NCBI RefSeq assembly: GCF_029227915.1
Contig: NC_079886.1
Coordinates: 25,024,501-25,088,500, forward strand
DNA length: 64,000 bases
From: Hydractinia symbiolongicarpus
Taxonomy: Eukaryota > Cnidaria > Hydrozoa > Anthoathecata > Hydractiniidae
Direction: 5' to 3'
Made by a program: the position numbers and the translations under genes. Positions 1-10,470 of this stretch are shown piece by piece; the stretch's first letter is position 1; the number at the start of each line of letters is the position of its first letter. The notes below the pieces were generated by a model that ran no database searches, was not told the origin of the DNA, and worked only from the letters and a program-made list of their open reading frames with translations.

Positions 1-494
1 CTGATATTGCCTCACCAAGAGTGGATAAATCTGATATTCGACGAACGGGCATACAATACATGAATTATTATATATCTAAAATCTCTTTTTTGTCAGACAT
101 TTTTTTTCTATTGCATTTTTGCCAAATAGAAGGCCCATGAAAGAGAGTAACGATATCTCGATTTTGTTTTTGTTTACGAAAGTCATTACATTTCACGGAA
201 GTCATTGCATTGTAAATTGAAAATACCAAAACAAGCGTGGAATATCGCGTCAGTTATTGCACGGTTGTACGGAACATTTAGATTTATTGTATATAAAAAA
301 GAGTCGACAGGTATGTAATAATGAGCTTTCATGCACGTATGATATCGCATGGTAAAATTTGAATACACTCTGCGGTAACGACTGTTTGAAGCTTTATATA
401 TGGCAGAGGAGAGTATAATAAGACAGATTTTAACAAATTTTGTGTCGGCATTTATGTTGGTTCCATCTTCATACAATGAAACGGCTTGTCCAAA
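1..494. other. Flanking DNA left of the Ginger element, no recognised gene
   Basis: AT-rich sequence. A 96-codon minus-strand open frame (186-476) has no motif I recognise and no neighbouring coding context, so I do not call it a gene. The last six bases (495-500, CTGTAC) are the left target-site duplication of the element that follows. Confidence 0.5.
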
Positions 495-500
495 CTGTAC

Positions 501-690
501 ACCCGGTGTAGCAGAAAATAAGTACTCCCTGAAAAAAAGTACTCCCGGAGTACTTATTTCCCGGAAATAAATACTCCCGGAGTACTTTTATCCTGGGAAA
601 AAAGTACTCCCTCTAGGAAATAAGTACTCCCCCGATTAAAGCTACGGAGTACTTTTTTCCTAGGAAAAAAGCACTCCCAGAAGAAGACTC
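501..690. repeat. Left terminal palindrome array of the Ginger-like element
   Basis: Several copies of AGTACTCCC and its complement GGGAGTACT, many arranged as perfect short palindromes and spaced by A/T-rich AAATAAGTA or TTTTTTCC linkers. The matching right array is at 4300-4470. Such subterminal arrays commonly serve as transposase binding sites; that role is inference here. Confidence 0.8.
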
Positions 691-755
691 TCCATTGCAT
701 GTGTATGAAAAAATTCGAATGTTTATGTTATTCAAGCTTCTTAATTTTAATCAAC

Positions 756-3117
756 ATGTCGACGAATAAGCATGTGAAATTGCAAGATATTGAGAATTAT
801 ATTAGAAATGGGCAGTACCCTGCTCATATAAAAAAAAAGGAGACAAAAGTAACTTTAGGAAATCGAGTAAAAACTTTTCAATTGTTGATGGTCATCTGAC
901 GTTTAAAGGGACCAGAAGAGTTATTTTTGAAAATCAAAGAAAGAATGCCATCATTCACGACATACACGAGGGCATCAATGAAACTGTCAATTCAGTGGCA
1001 ATGAGTGGTCATAGAGGACGCGACTCGACCTACCAAAAAGTATCCGAGAGATTTTATTGGCATGGTATGGTCGATGATGTTAAAAACTGTATTCGAACTT
1101 GTCAAAAATGCCAAAAACAAGGGAAAATAGTCAAGAAGATCTCACCTGAACTTCAAAGTATCCATGTCGATTCAAATGTTATGCAACAAGTTGGGGTGGA
1201 TATATGCAATCTACCCGAAATGAATGGCTACAAACACTTGATTGTATTGATTGACTATTTTTCAAAATGGTCAGAAGCCAAACCTGTTCAAGACAAAACT
1301 GCCCCAACTGTAGCAAGATTTTTGTACGAAATGATCTGTCGTCATGGCTTTTTTAAGACACAAATTAACGACCAAGGGAGAGAATTTGTGAACCAAGTAT
1401 CTGATGCCTTGCTTAAACTGACAGGGACAGACCAAAGGGTGACCTCAGCTTACCACCCTCAGGCCAATGGATTGTGCGAACGGCAGAATCGGACTATTAA
1501 AGATACGTTAATTAAAGTCTTGGAAGAAAATCCAGCAAAATGGGTAGATGTTATCGATGGTGTTCTTTTTGCACACCGCGCAAGTATTCACTTTTCGACA
1601 AAATTTTCGCCTTTCTTTTTACTGTATAATCGACACCCTACTTTACCCATTGACGTAAAGTACGACTTGATCAAGGAACCTGCAGAACTTGGCAAATGTG
1701 ATGATCCTTTCGACATTGAGTCATTCAAAGATATCCTAAATTCGAGCTTGAAGCTACGAGAAGTATCACACTGTATTGCAGGGGAAAACATCGAAAAGGC
1801 CCAGAAGAAGCAACAAAGAGATTACAATAGACGCCACAGTCAGCCTGAATCAACCATACCCATTGGCTCACAAGTACTCCTTCAAGATCTGAAACGACAA
1901 GATCGAAAGGGTGGGAAATTCAAATTCAAATGGGTTGGTCCATACACTCTAACATCGATATCAAAAAGAGGCTTATGTGAACTCAGTAATGCAAAAGGGG
2001 TTACATTGAAAAAAAAGTATAATGTTTCCCTCGTAAAACCTTTTTATGCAAGTGAACCGCAAGAGTCTGGAGACGAAGGTAAATCGTTCGGAGGTGAACC
2101 AGAAGCTGAAACAACCCACACCAATCTCAGTTCACGTAAAAAACAGAAAAATTATTTTGATCTTCTTCCCACTGAGATCGTCGTCTTGATTTTAGAATAT
2201 TCAATTAAACATGATTTTGGTGCTTTCAAATCCATTGCAAATACTTGTTCCAGATTTCGAACAATCATCCAACCAAGAAGAAGTAGCCTCTTGCCATCCG
2301 TCTACCTGGATTTCTACAGTGATTTTCTGGAAAAGCTACCATTCTATGGAAACAAAGTGAAAGTGAGTGTAATCAAACTTTCTCGACATTTTGGTTCAGG
2401 AAGTGGCACGATCGATGATGTCTGTAAAGCAATCTCACACAAAAATTGGAAATCGGCTTGGTTGATTCTTGAGAAGCAAAAGCACAGCTGGTTTCTAATT
2501 GATCGTGTCTTTTGGAGAAAATCGTTTCCCAAAACAAGCCAGTTACCCGAAACCGAATCAAACGAGTGGCTTCGTAACCGTCTCTATATCTTGAAACAAA
2601 AAGATAAGGATATCTTGATCTCTAAAGATAGTTGGTTGAACGACAACCTAATGGATGCGGCTCAAAAGCTGATTTGTCAAGAAATCGGAACCCCTCTGAC
2701 GTTCCAGACAGTCCTGAATTCCCAAAAGAAAGATGTTGAGCCATATGAAGCCGTTAACCAAGAGCACATCCAACTACTTCATGATGGTCGCAATCACTGG
2801 ATCCTCAGCTTTTGCTCTAATGGTCGCGTTCAAGTTTGCGACAGCTGAATCAATTTCTAACGCGCTCCTCGAAAAAATCAATCAAATCCTTATACAAAAA
2901 TTACTTCACTGGAAAAGAGATTATTTCTTTCGTTGAAGTACAAAAGCAACCTGATGCCTATAATTGTGGCCTTTTCGCGATAGCGTTTGCAGCTGAACTT
3001 CTGGACGGAAAGTCACCCTCTGACGCTGTATTTGTTGTTGATAGAATGCGAGCACATTTGATATCATGTCTGGAAGAACAAAAACTGAGACCCTTCCCTA
3101 AGGTGTCCGAAATTTGA
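756..3117 (+). pseudogene. Ginger integrase / F-box-like / Ulp1 peptidase polyprotein, two frameshifts
   Basis: Likely start is the ATG at 756. A single-base frame change near 880-890 joins the N-terminus to the long frame running to 2848; a second at about 2846 carries the reading into the frame ending at 3117. Domains in order: an H2C2 integrase zinc finger (His near 1007, the CQKC pair near 1111-1122); an rve core with catalytic Asp in VDICN (about 1197), Asp in INDQG (about 1366) and Glu in LCERQ (about 1474); a GPY/F-like module with WVGPY (about 1930); an F-box-like segment (about 2155-2290); and a C48/Ulp1 peptidase with NHW (His, about 2793), CDS (Asp, about 2839) and NCGLFAIA (Cys nucleophile, about 2963) as its triad. 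The second frameshift splits the triad between frames. It would catalyse element integration; the peptidase role is unknown. Splicing rather than frameshifting is possible, but I see no fitting donor and acceptor. Confidence 0.8.
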
Positions 3118-4299
3118 TTTACTTTTGAATGACATTAGTTTTATCTTTGATAATTTTTTATATTTGTTGATTATTTTTCTTGATTGAATTTTTTCTTTTC
3201 TTCATTACCTTTTATAGTTTTATAGTTTTATAGTTTTATAGCTAGAGAGACTTTTATTTGGTTTTGGTTTATTGCAAGTCTTTGAGAACAGGAACTACAC
3301 ATTTTCAAATTGATTAACAAAACAAAAAATAATTTCTATTTCGTTTTTCTATTTTAAACGATAAGGCTAATCATATATAAATTACGGTACGTTTCATTCG
3401 CTAGATTTGTTGTATTATTTTATATGTTTTTTACTTACCTTAACTTACCATTTTTTGATTGAAATGAAGGCTAAAATGCCAAAATTTACTTACGCTTTTA
3501 GATACCGAAAAACACCCCTTTTTGAGCTAAAGAGCAACAATTGAAGAGTAAGATTTGATTGTAAATTTCCCTTTTTTATCTGACTTTAGTTTTGATTTTT
3601 TTCGCAACTTGTTTGATTTTTACACTGCGAAATTTTAACAATTATTATGCATTAAAGTAGTTTTTATTTTGTTTTTCTTTTATTCTTTATCTTTATTATG
3701 TTGAGTTTTTGTGATGTCGGATAACACTAATCATTCTTCACAGAAAACATTTTTCTCTTTTTTCATTCTTTCATTTCCCATAATGATTTTGCCATCAATT
3801 AAATACTTTCGTCACAAACAAGTTTATGGCAAAAAAAAAACAAGACGACTGAAAAGTCGAAAATTTCGCTAGAAATTAATAATGACGGCTTATATTCGAT
3901 CAAAAGTTATCGTAAATTGTTCTCCCAGTTCATAATTATTGTCAAAACTATACTTCAAGGCTCAGTTTACCCTCGTACTTAGGGATCGTTCACATATGAC
4001 GGCAGCCTTCATAGGGGAGGGGGGTCTAAAAGTCTGACAAAATCTGACTTAAGAGGGGGAATCCATTTTCGCGGTCAAAAAATAAAATCAGAAAAATTGC
4101 ATTTTGCGTGAGCTAATTTTCCTGGTTTTGACCTATTGGGGACGAGTTTCTTTTATTTTCCTAGGGGTTTGTGAAGAATTTTTAAGAACTTTTCGAAATA
4201 ATATACTTCGCTGGTTCAAATCTTGGCAAAGAAAACCCGCAAATAAGCGAAAATTAATTTCCTCAATTTCTATTTCATGTCTTAAGCGTGCTTATTTCC
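3118..4299. other. 3' non-coding part of the Ginger-like element
   Basis: AT-rich, with a run of about four TTTTATAG units at 3212-3241 and no convincing coding frame. It lies between the peptidase stop codon and the right palindrome array. Confidence 0.6.
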
Positions 4300-4478
4300 T
4301 AGGAAATTTATACTCCCGGAAGTACTTATTTCCCGAAGGAGTCTTTATTTCCTAGGATAAGAGTACTCCCGGGAGTATCAATTTCCTGGGAAATATATAC
4401 TTGGGAGTACCTTTTTCCCGGAAATAAATACTGGGGAGTACTCTTTTAGGGGAGTACTTATTTTCCGCGACACCGGTA
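4300..4478. repeat. Right terminal palindrome array of the Ginger-like element
   Basis: The mirror of the left array: units such as TACTCCCGGGAGTA and GGGGAGTACTTATTTTCC, ending at ACACCGGTA (4478) just before the CTGTAC duplication. Confidence 0.8.
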
Positions 4479-4484
4479 CTGTAC

Positions 4485-6221
4485 TTTACATTTGTTACGA
4501 AGTAATACATTATTCTCCATTCAATGTTAATAATACCAGGACGTTGAACTCTTTATAACGCGTCCAGTATTTCGACTGACAGTGAACAAAAAGAGTAATG
4601 GATCGCTCCCCCTCGTCCCCAGGGTTATTTTGACGTCAAAGATTAGCCTGGTATCGTTGACTGGATTTTGAAGTATGATTGCCTTCCACATTTTTGCATA
4701 ACTATGATAATCTTTTTCCTTAGTCAGCACTTTTTAGGCTAATAATAAAATGGTGCTTGAAGCCGTGATCGCTCAGTTTTGTAAGCAAATTTTTATAAGA
4801 GGCAGGTAATATCAACCTACTCGCAGTCTAAAAAGACGCTGATCTTAAAAGGTCTCCTAAATTCTCTTCAAATGTCCTCCTTTTTGGTAAAATTTAGGTT
4901 TTCTTCTCTTTCTTCATTTGGTTATTTTCTATCTATGCTAGTTTTTATATTGTTTATTTTGAATCACCACGCCTGCAAACACTAATCTTTTGTAAAAAAA
5001 ATACTGAGATGTCAGTCTGTGTGTTCCTTTACTTTTACAAGTGCATGTTTTTCACCTTAAATCTCCTCAATTTTTTTAACAAAAGCTTCTTAAAAATGAC
5101 AAAAATCTCCTTAAAAAAGCCCTCAAATCTTCTCAAAGTTTGTTTTGAAGAAAAAGAGTGGGAACCCTGACCAATGAAGAATGACACATATTTTTATTTA
5201 GAACCTATCTGACAATTTCAACCATGAGAATTGCTCAAAATGCACAAGTGTCTTTGTCAAATTTGATATACTGTCAAAAATCGTTTAGTGTTGTCCCCGA
5301 AAACTACCAAATTCAGAAACTCAGGAACTACGATTATAGTGGAAATATTTTTTGACTTAAATTTATCAAACTAACATAAAAACAAGCTATAGCAAGATTT
5401 AAGTCCTTATTAAACTTTTATTTTTTGCAAAAGGTATGGTTTCCAACAAGAAATATTTTATAGTCACTTTACTGGGCACCTTAACAGCTATTCTTCACTT
5501 TAATAATAGTAATCAACTTCAAATCGTTTGAACTTTCTATTAGCCAAAGTTATTTAGGATATCTTTCGATTGTTTTTTATATGGAAAAACAATTGATTGT
5601 CCATTTTTCGGGTAAGGTCCGGAACTATCATCAGAGCGTTCTACAATAATTTCGTTTAACGAAATAAAGTTATTATTATCCCGAGAAATAATTTATGATT
5701 ATAAAGATTTTGTAGAAATTTAGAGTCGTAGTATGTAGTTTCGATGACCAACTGATTTTGTGCTGTTCAAGGTATGGCGGCAAAAAATTTGGGAGGCAGG
5801 TGTCTTATCGATAGTTATTACGCGGGAAAAAAGGCGGCATCGATATTTTTGAAAATCGCGCAATGCGTTGGGTTAGAACTTATGTCATAGGGCAATATTC
5901 CACGTTATTTCCCGCTACCATAGTAACCGTGTTTAGAGTTAAAATATGGTAGCAATAAAGTAAATTAGCACGGGGAAAAGTAAACAAAACGCGAAACAGA
6001 AGTGAAACTTACTTTTGTCTTTTAAAAAAGTCTATGTTGTAGATAAATAAAAACCTGTAATGTTTACACGATATTCGATTTTACACGATATTTGATTTTA
6101 AAAAAAATATATTTTTAGTTCCAATGTACGTTCCATGCGGAAATAGTTTCATAATGACATGGTTTCTACATTCTGCTTATAATGTTATATTTTTTTGTCG
6201 TTAAATGCAGTACCCGCATAA
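4485..6221. other. Intergenic AT-rich DNA, nothing recognised
   Basis: No open frame with coding character, RNA gene or clear repeat boundary. The last base, A6221, is the flanking A of the Helitron that follows. Confidence 0.5.
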
Positions 6222-7733
6222 TCTCTTTAATAATAGCCGTATTTTGTCTGTGTGTCGCGATAGCCGTGTCCCGTGGCAGAAACACGAACTTTTTAAAATG
6301 CGCACCAATACCAAATGCGATATATATTTACCGACTTTGTTTTAACCGCGTTCGCGTAGTATAGCAATCACGATACTGATTCTAAAAACAATCAAATAAT
6401 TTCGCGATCAAAAAAGAATCCAAGATCTTCGCTTAAAAAAAACATTTCAATATATTTTCGCGGGTGAATGAACAAAAGGCCATTTTGATTTTTAAAAACA
6501 ATCCAAGATTTTCGCGGGTGAATGAACGAAGGCCATTTTGATTGTGACAGTAGTCGGTGTGTGGAAGGTTTGTAGGCCTGTTTGACTTTTTTATCTTCTA
6601 AAAACTTTATATTTTTTTAATATTAGTTTTCTCTTTGTTTGCAATGTCAAGATAAGTATATTGTCACGTTTTTTGGCTGCGTACAGATCTTAAACGCACG
6701 AGTTGTGGATTTTTGGCTAGGAACAAAGATTTTGCTGGCTACCTAGCTATTTGGCTAAAAAGTGGGAGTATAAAAACGCAGTTTGGCTACAACAATATTC
6801 TTAAACAAAAAGTGTTATGCTAAATGCAGTTAGCTAGGTAGCTACATCTTTTATTATTTTTTCCTGAAAACTTTTTGTGCAAATAAAATGACTGACAGAT
6901 TATTTTAGCTGAACCGGTAATGACAGGCTGTTCCCTGTGTTTTCATTAAAACTCAAGTTGCAATGAAAGTTCTTTTGGAAAGGGGTATAACGCCTATACG
7001 CCTGTTCAACTCTGTTTAACTATACTAAGCGGTTAGCCCAGTGTTAACAACAGACTGTTGTTTTTGGTAAAGGCTGTTACGCCTATGCGCCATGTACAAC
7101 GTGGATTACCTGTACTAAGTGGTCAACCCAATGTGACAATTCATTTTTAAACTTTCTCGGTAATCACGTCTTTACGGATGTGCAGCAATGTTTATCTGGA
7201 CTAACCGCTCAGCCCTGTTTTTTTTAAACAGAGTCTGTGAGAAAGTTTTTTCCAAAGGCATTTTATTCCTATACCCCTGTGCAACACGGTTTAACTGTAA
7301 TAAGCGCTGAGCCCAGTGTCACGATAAATTCTTTAACTTTCACAAAAACTTATTCCGCAAAATAAAATAATATTGACTGATTGTTTTTGCTATGATGGGG
7401 TACCGACTGTTGTTTGTAAACTGTGTTTTTATTTCAGCTATTGTTGCGGGGAATATTTTTTGAGAAATATGTTACAGTTGCAAGACTATAATGGTGTATG
7501 CGCTACACTTAATTTACAACATACTTTATACCTATACTAAAGCGCTCCACCTGTTTGTGTGGTACAGTTTACGGCTCTTATTAAGCGCTCCACTGGGTGT
7601 TCAACGTCAGGTCACACCTTGACTTTGGCTTACCCCTTCGTTTTGACACTGGGGTAAGCCAAACGCGAGACGCGCTTAATTGGTATAAAAAGGATGGGCG
7701 GACCCGCGGATTTTTCGAAGGGCCATTGACTAG
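6222..7733 (+). mobile_element. Non-autonomous Helitron, about 1.5 kb
   Basis: Begins TCTCTTTAATAATAGCCG after an A and ends CTAG before a T. That is the canonical Helitron TC...CTRR with insertion between A and T. A GC-rich hairpin (GACCCGCGGATTTTTCGAAGGG region, about 7700-7722) lies roughly ten bases before CTAG, as Helitron 3' ends require. It encodes nothing recognisable. Internally it carries about four degenerate repeats of 86-99 bp (see separate entry). The same family recurs at 9419-10470 and, inverted, at 31636-33768 and 54176-54850. Confidence 0.8.
6960..7345 (+). repeat. Degenerate minisatellite of about 90-100 bp units inside the Helitron
   Basis: Four units, each carrying a CGCCTATRCGCC-like motif, then CAAC-TGTTTA-CTGTACTAAGCG and AGCCCAGTGT, begin near 6991, 7081, 7167 and 7266. 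The same units are present at 10120-10450 and, complemented, at 31690-33010 and 54230-54830. Confidence 0.7.
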
Positions 7734-8566
7734 TATATATATATTACACGTTTTCTAGCAATGTTTAAATCTTAAACAAAGCAACTTTCAGATTTTAGTT
7801 AGGAACGTGGATTTTAAGGCAGCATTCTGCTAGGAAGCTATAGCTAGCCTTATTTCTTCCCATTCTTTTGTTGTTTTTATTAAATTACACATACAGAGTA
7901 GTGTGATATGTTAATTTAGCCTTTCTTCGCGGCGGTGTGCAGGACAGTTTCATCACACTGGACTCGAGTTGTCTTAAACTGCGTATATCACTTAAATCTA
8001 AGATATTGCTGTGATACATAACAGGGGTACATTAAGCATTTATTTTCACAGATATTTTTCATGTAATTGTTTCAATTGTCAACTTTTAGTCGAACTATAA
8101 CTATAAAAATAATAAATATTATTTTTTTAAACGTTGAAAGTTAAATTTGAAAAGTGTATTCATTTTGCAATGTTTATCACCCCCGATGTGTTGTAGCACT
8201 ACACCGTTTTTAGATTTTTATATCGCCAGAGTCAATAGGTAGCTAGCTAGAAGTTGAAAGTGTGGTTGTGTTTTTTCTATGGCAGAGAGTTAACTGCTCC
8301 ATACTTCATTTCTTAAACTTTCAGTTGTGCTAAGGAGCCGTTTTTCCTCTCCATTTCTCTTGATTTCCCCCCTGTCTCCTTTCCCTCCCAACTCCCTTCC
8401 CCTCTTTCTGTCTCGTGAAAAGTTGCTAACATTTGGTTAAAACTTGGTTAAAACTATTGATACACGACTGATATTAGTTAATCTCATTGGTCGTTCTTAA
8501 TTAGGTAGTTTGTACTAGACTTAAGAGTTGATCTACCTACCTAGCTAACACAGTTTCAGGCTAGCC
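7734..8566. other. Intergenic, nothing recognised
   Basis: AT-rich with a C/T-rich stretch around 8335-8415. No gene is supported. Confidence 0.5.
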
Positions 8567-9285
8567 ATGATGATTTATTACTGTATTTTTAAGATATATA
8601 GTCTAAAGATTACTGCTGTATTGTTGTTACTTTTGCTTATTTTGGCTGGCGGTGTTGAAGTAAATCCTAAATCAGGTCCTCCGTTTCGGCCAAAGGTTGT
8701 GCTAGGTTTTTTTTATCAGGGTGATCCTAAATTTGGTGAAAGTAGTGGGATGCAATGTGTCCGTAATGCACTTTTTTTAATCTGTTTTTCAGCAATTCAA
8801 AAAGTTTCTGTTTGGAAATTGTTTGATTTAGACTAAATATTAGAGAAAGGAGATGACTTATTTAAAAGGTTAGGTAAATTCCGTCTGCTATTTATGAATA
8901 AAATGCCTTCAAGTATACTAATTAGAGGAAGAAACATTGGAATTGAAAAGTTGTTACTTATTTACGGATTATATTATAGTTAGTCACGATACAACCAATG
9001 ATTTTGGAAATGGTCTAATATTTATGGCTAACAAAATTAGCTTTTCATTGATTTGGACAAAACTTTTAATTTTTTTTGTTTGACTCTCATAGTTGGGATA
9101 AGGATGGCTCAATAGATGCAGAGGGAAGTCCAATTCTTTTATCCTTAAGGTCACTTTTTGATGTGCAGAAGCACATTAAGTGCCAACATTTTCAACAGTT
9201 TGCTGATAATTTTGCTAATATGCAGTTTGAAGTACAATATATAAATTTACAGATTCCGGAAATTACTCTGAAATTTTATCTTTAA
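8567..9285 (+). pseudogene. Transposon ORF remnant: hydrophobic leader, 2A-like motif, C76-like cysteine peptidase
   Basis: The first frame (8567-8836) starts with a leucine-rich hydrophobic stretch leading into GGVEVNPKSGP. This resembles a degenerate 2A ribosome-skipping motif (family core DxExNPGP). It continues with GDPKFGESSGMQC, where the Cys is the presumed nucleophile. A TAA at 8834 interrupts the same frame, which reopens as LEKGDDLFKRLGK. After a frame change, FDSHSWDKDG (about 9082) supplies an Asp-x-His block. The GxQC...FDxH layout resembles peptidase family C76 (first known from herpesvirus tegument proteins), domains of which also occur in large transposon proteins of invertebrates. 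The element type is not determinable; Helitron-like or another large transposon are options. Not functional. Confidence 0.5.
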
Positions 9286-9418
9286 TTAGGAAAAGCCGAA
9301 GAAGGATTTAAAATAAAATTTAATTTGTTACAAATGAAATGAGCATAAGCGAATTAAAAAGGAAAATGACAAAAACGTATGAGAAAATTAAAAAAGCAAA
9401 ATGTGAAAAGCGTGCTAG

Positions 9419-10470
9419 TCTCTTTAATAATACCCGTATTCCGTCTGTCTGTTCAAAAGGGTTACCGATTTTTCCTTGATCTTTCCGTGAGGTTTTAGAA
9501 ACCAAGGGGTTGTTTAAGCGAAAATCTTATTGTTTATTAAAATAAATAAGCCATTTTGGTTTTAATAATGGTCGTAGTCAATGTTAGGTTTGTTGCTCTC
9601 TTTAACCTCTTTGTGTTCTAAAAGCTTTTTATTTTTGAAATATTTGTTTTCTGTATGTTCTCACATGTTAGGAGAAATAAATTGTCATGTTTTTTAGCCA
9701 TGTAAAAATCTTAAACGCACCATTTTTAGGATTCTTGGCTAGGAACGAATATGTTACAAGCTAGCTAGCCAACTAGAGCCTTACTTATTACTTTCTCCAT
9801 GCTGTAAGGGCTTTTTATCCTAGCCAATACTTATTTTTATGCTAAGGATGTGGCTATTTAGCTAGCTCCTTAGCTATATCTTTGGCTAAAAAGTAAAAGT
9901 ATAAGAATGCAGTTTGGTTACAGCTAGTTATATATATATGCAACGATATTCTTAAGCAATAATTCTTATGCTAAATACAGTTAGCTAGGTAGCTCTTTTG
10001 TCATTTTCCTGAAAACTTTTTCTGCGAATAAATTGGCTGAGCGATTGTTTTAGCTAGACGGGTAACTGCAGGCTGTTTCCCGTGTTTTTATTTAAACTGA
10101 AGTTGCAATGAAGTTTTTGGAAAAGGGTTATACGCTTATACTCCTTTACAACTTTGTTTAACTATACTAAGCGTTTATCCCAGTGTTAATAACATACTGT
10201 TTTTTCTAGAAAAGGCTTTTACGCCTATGCCCATGTGCACTGTGGCTTACCTGTACTAAGGGGTCAGCCCAATGTGACCATTATTTTTTAAACTTTTTTG
10301 GTAATCACGCCTGTATGAATGTGAATACTGTTTACTTGGACTAATTGCTTAGCTCTGTCTTTGCAATGGACTGTTTCTTGGGTTTTTATTTAAATAGAGT
10401 CTGTAAGAAAGTTAAGGGTATTATCCCTATATGCCTGTGCAACACCGTTAACTGTACTAAGCTAACTAAC
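9419..10470 (+). mobile_element. Truncated Helitron copy of the 6222-7733 family
   Basis: Starts TCTCTTTAATAATACCCGTATT and follows the 6222 copy through the internal minisatellite (CTATACTAAGCG and CTGTACTAAG motifs at about 10165 and 10250). It loses similarity near 10470, and no CTAG-plus-hairpin end is seen. The 5' flanking base is G rather than A, so the left boundary is approximate. Confidence 0.65.

Larger units (their letters stand above)
501..4478 (+). mobile_element. Ginger-like integrase DNA transposon, full length with TIRs
   Basis: About 3.98 kb bounded by imperfect inverted repeats. The left end from 501 and the complement of the right end up to 4478 share CCGGTGT followed by GAAAATAAGTACTCCC with few mismatches. 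Directly outside both ends is CTGTAC (495-500 and 4479-4484), a candidate 6-bp target-site duplication. Both ends hold arrays of short palindromes built on AGTACTCC/GGAGTACT. The body encodes an integrase with an H2C2 zinc finger, a DDE core, a GPY/F module and a Ulp1-type peptidase, an assortment known for Ginger elements (integrase-bearing cut-and-paste transposons related to Gypsy integrases). The coding region has frameshifts, so this copy is probably not autonomous. Chance similarity of the duplication cannot be excluded. Confidence 0.85.

Noticed and set aside
186-476. 96-codon minus-strand open frame
   Set aside because: No recognisable motif, no splice or promoter context, and composition like the surrounding AT-rich DNA.
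1588-2561. Minus-strand frames opposite the Ginger-like ORF
   Set aside because: Shadows of the integrase/peptidase frame, which carries the catalytic motifs.
9320-9505. 61-codon minus-strand frame
   Set aside because: Overlaps the start of a Helitron copy; hydrophobic by AT content only.
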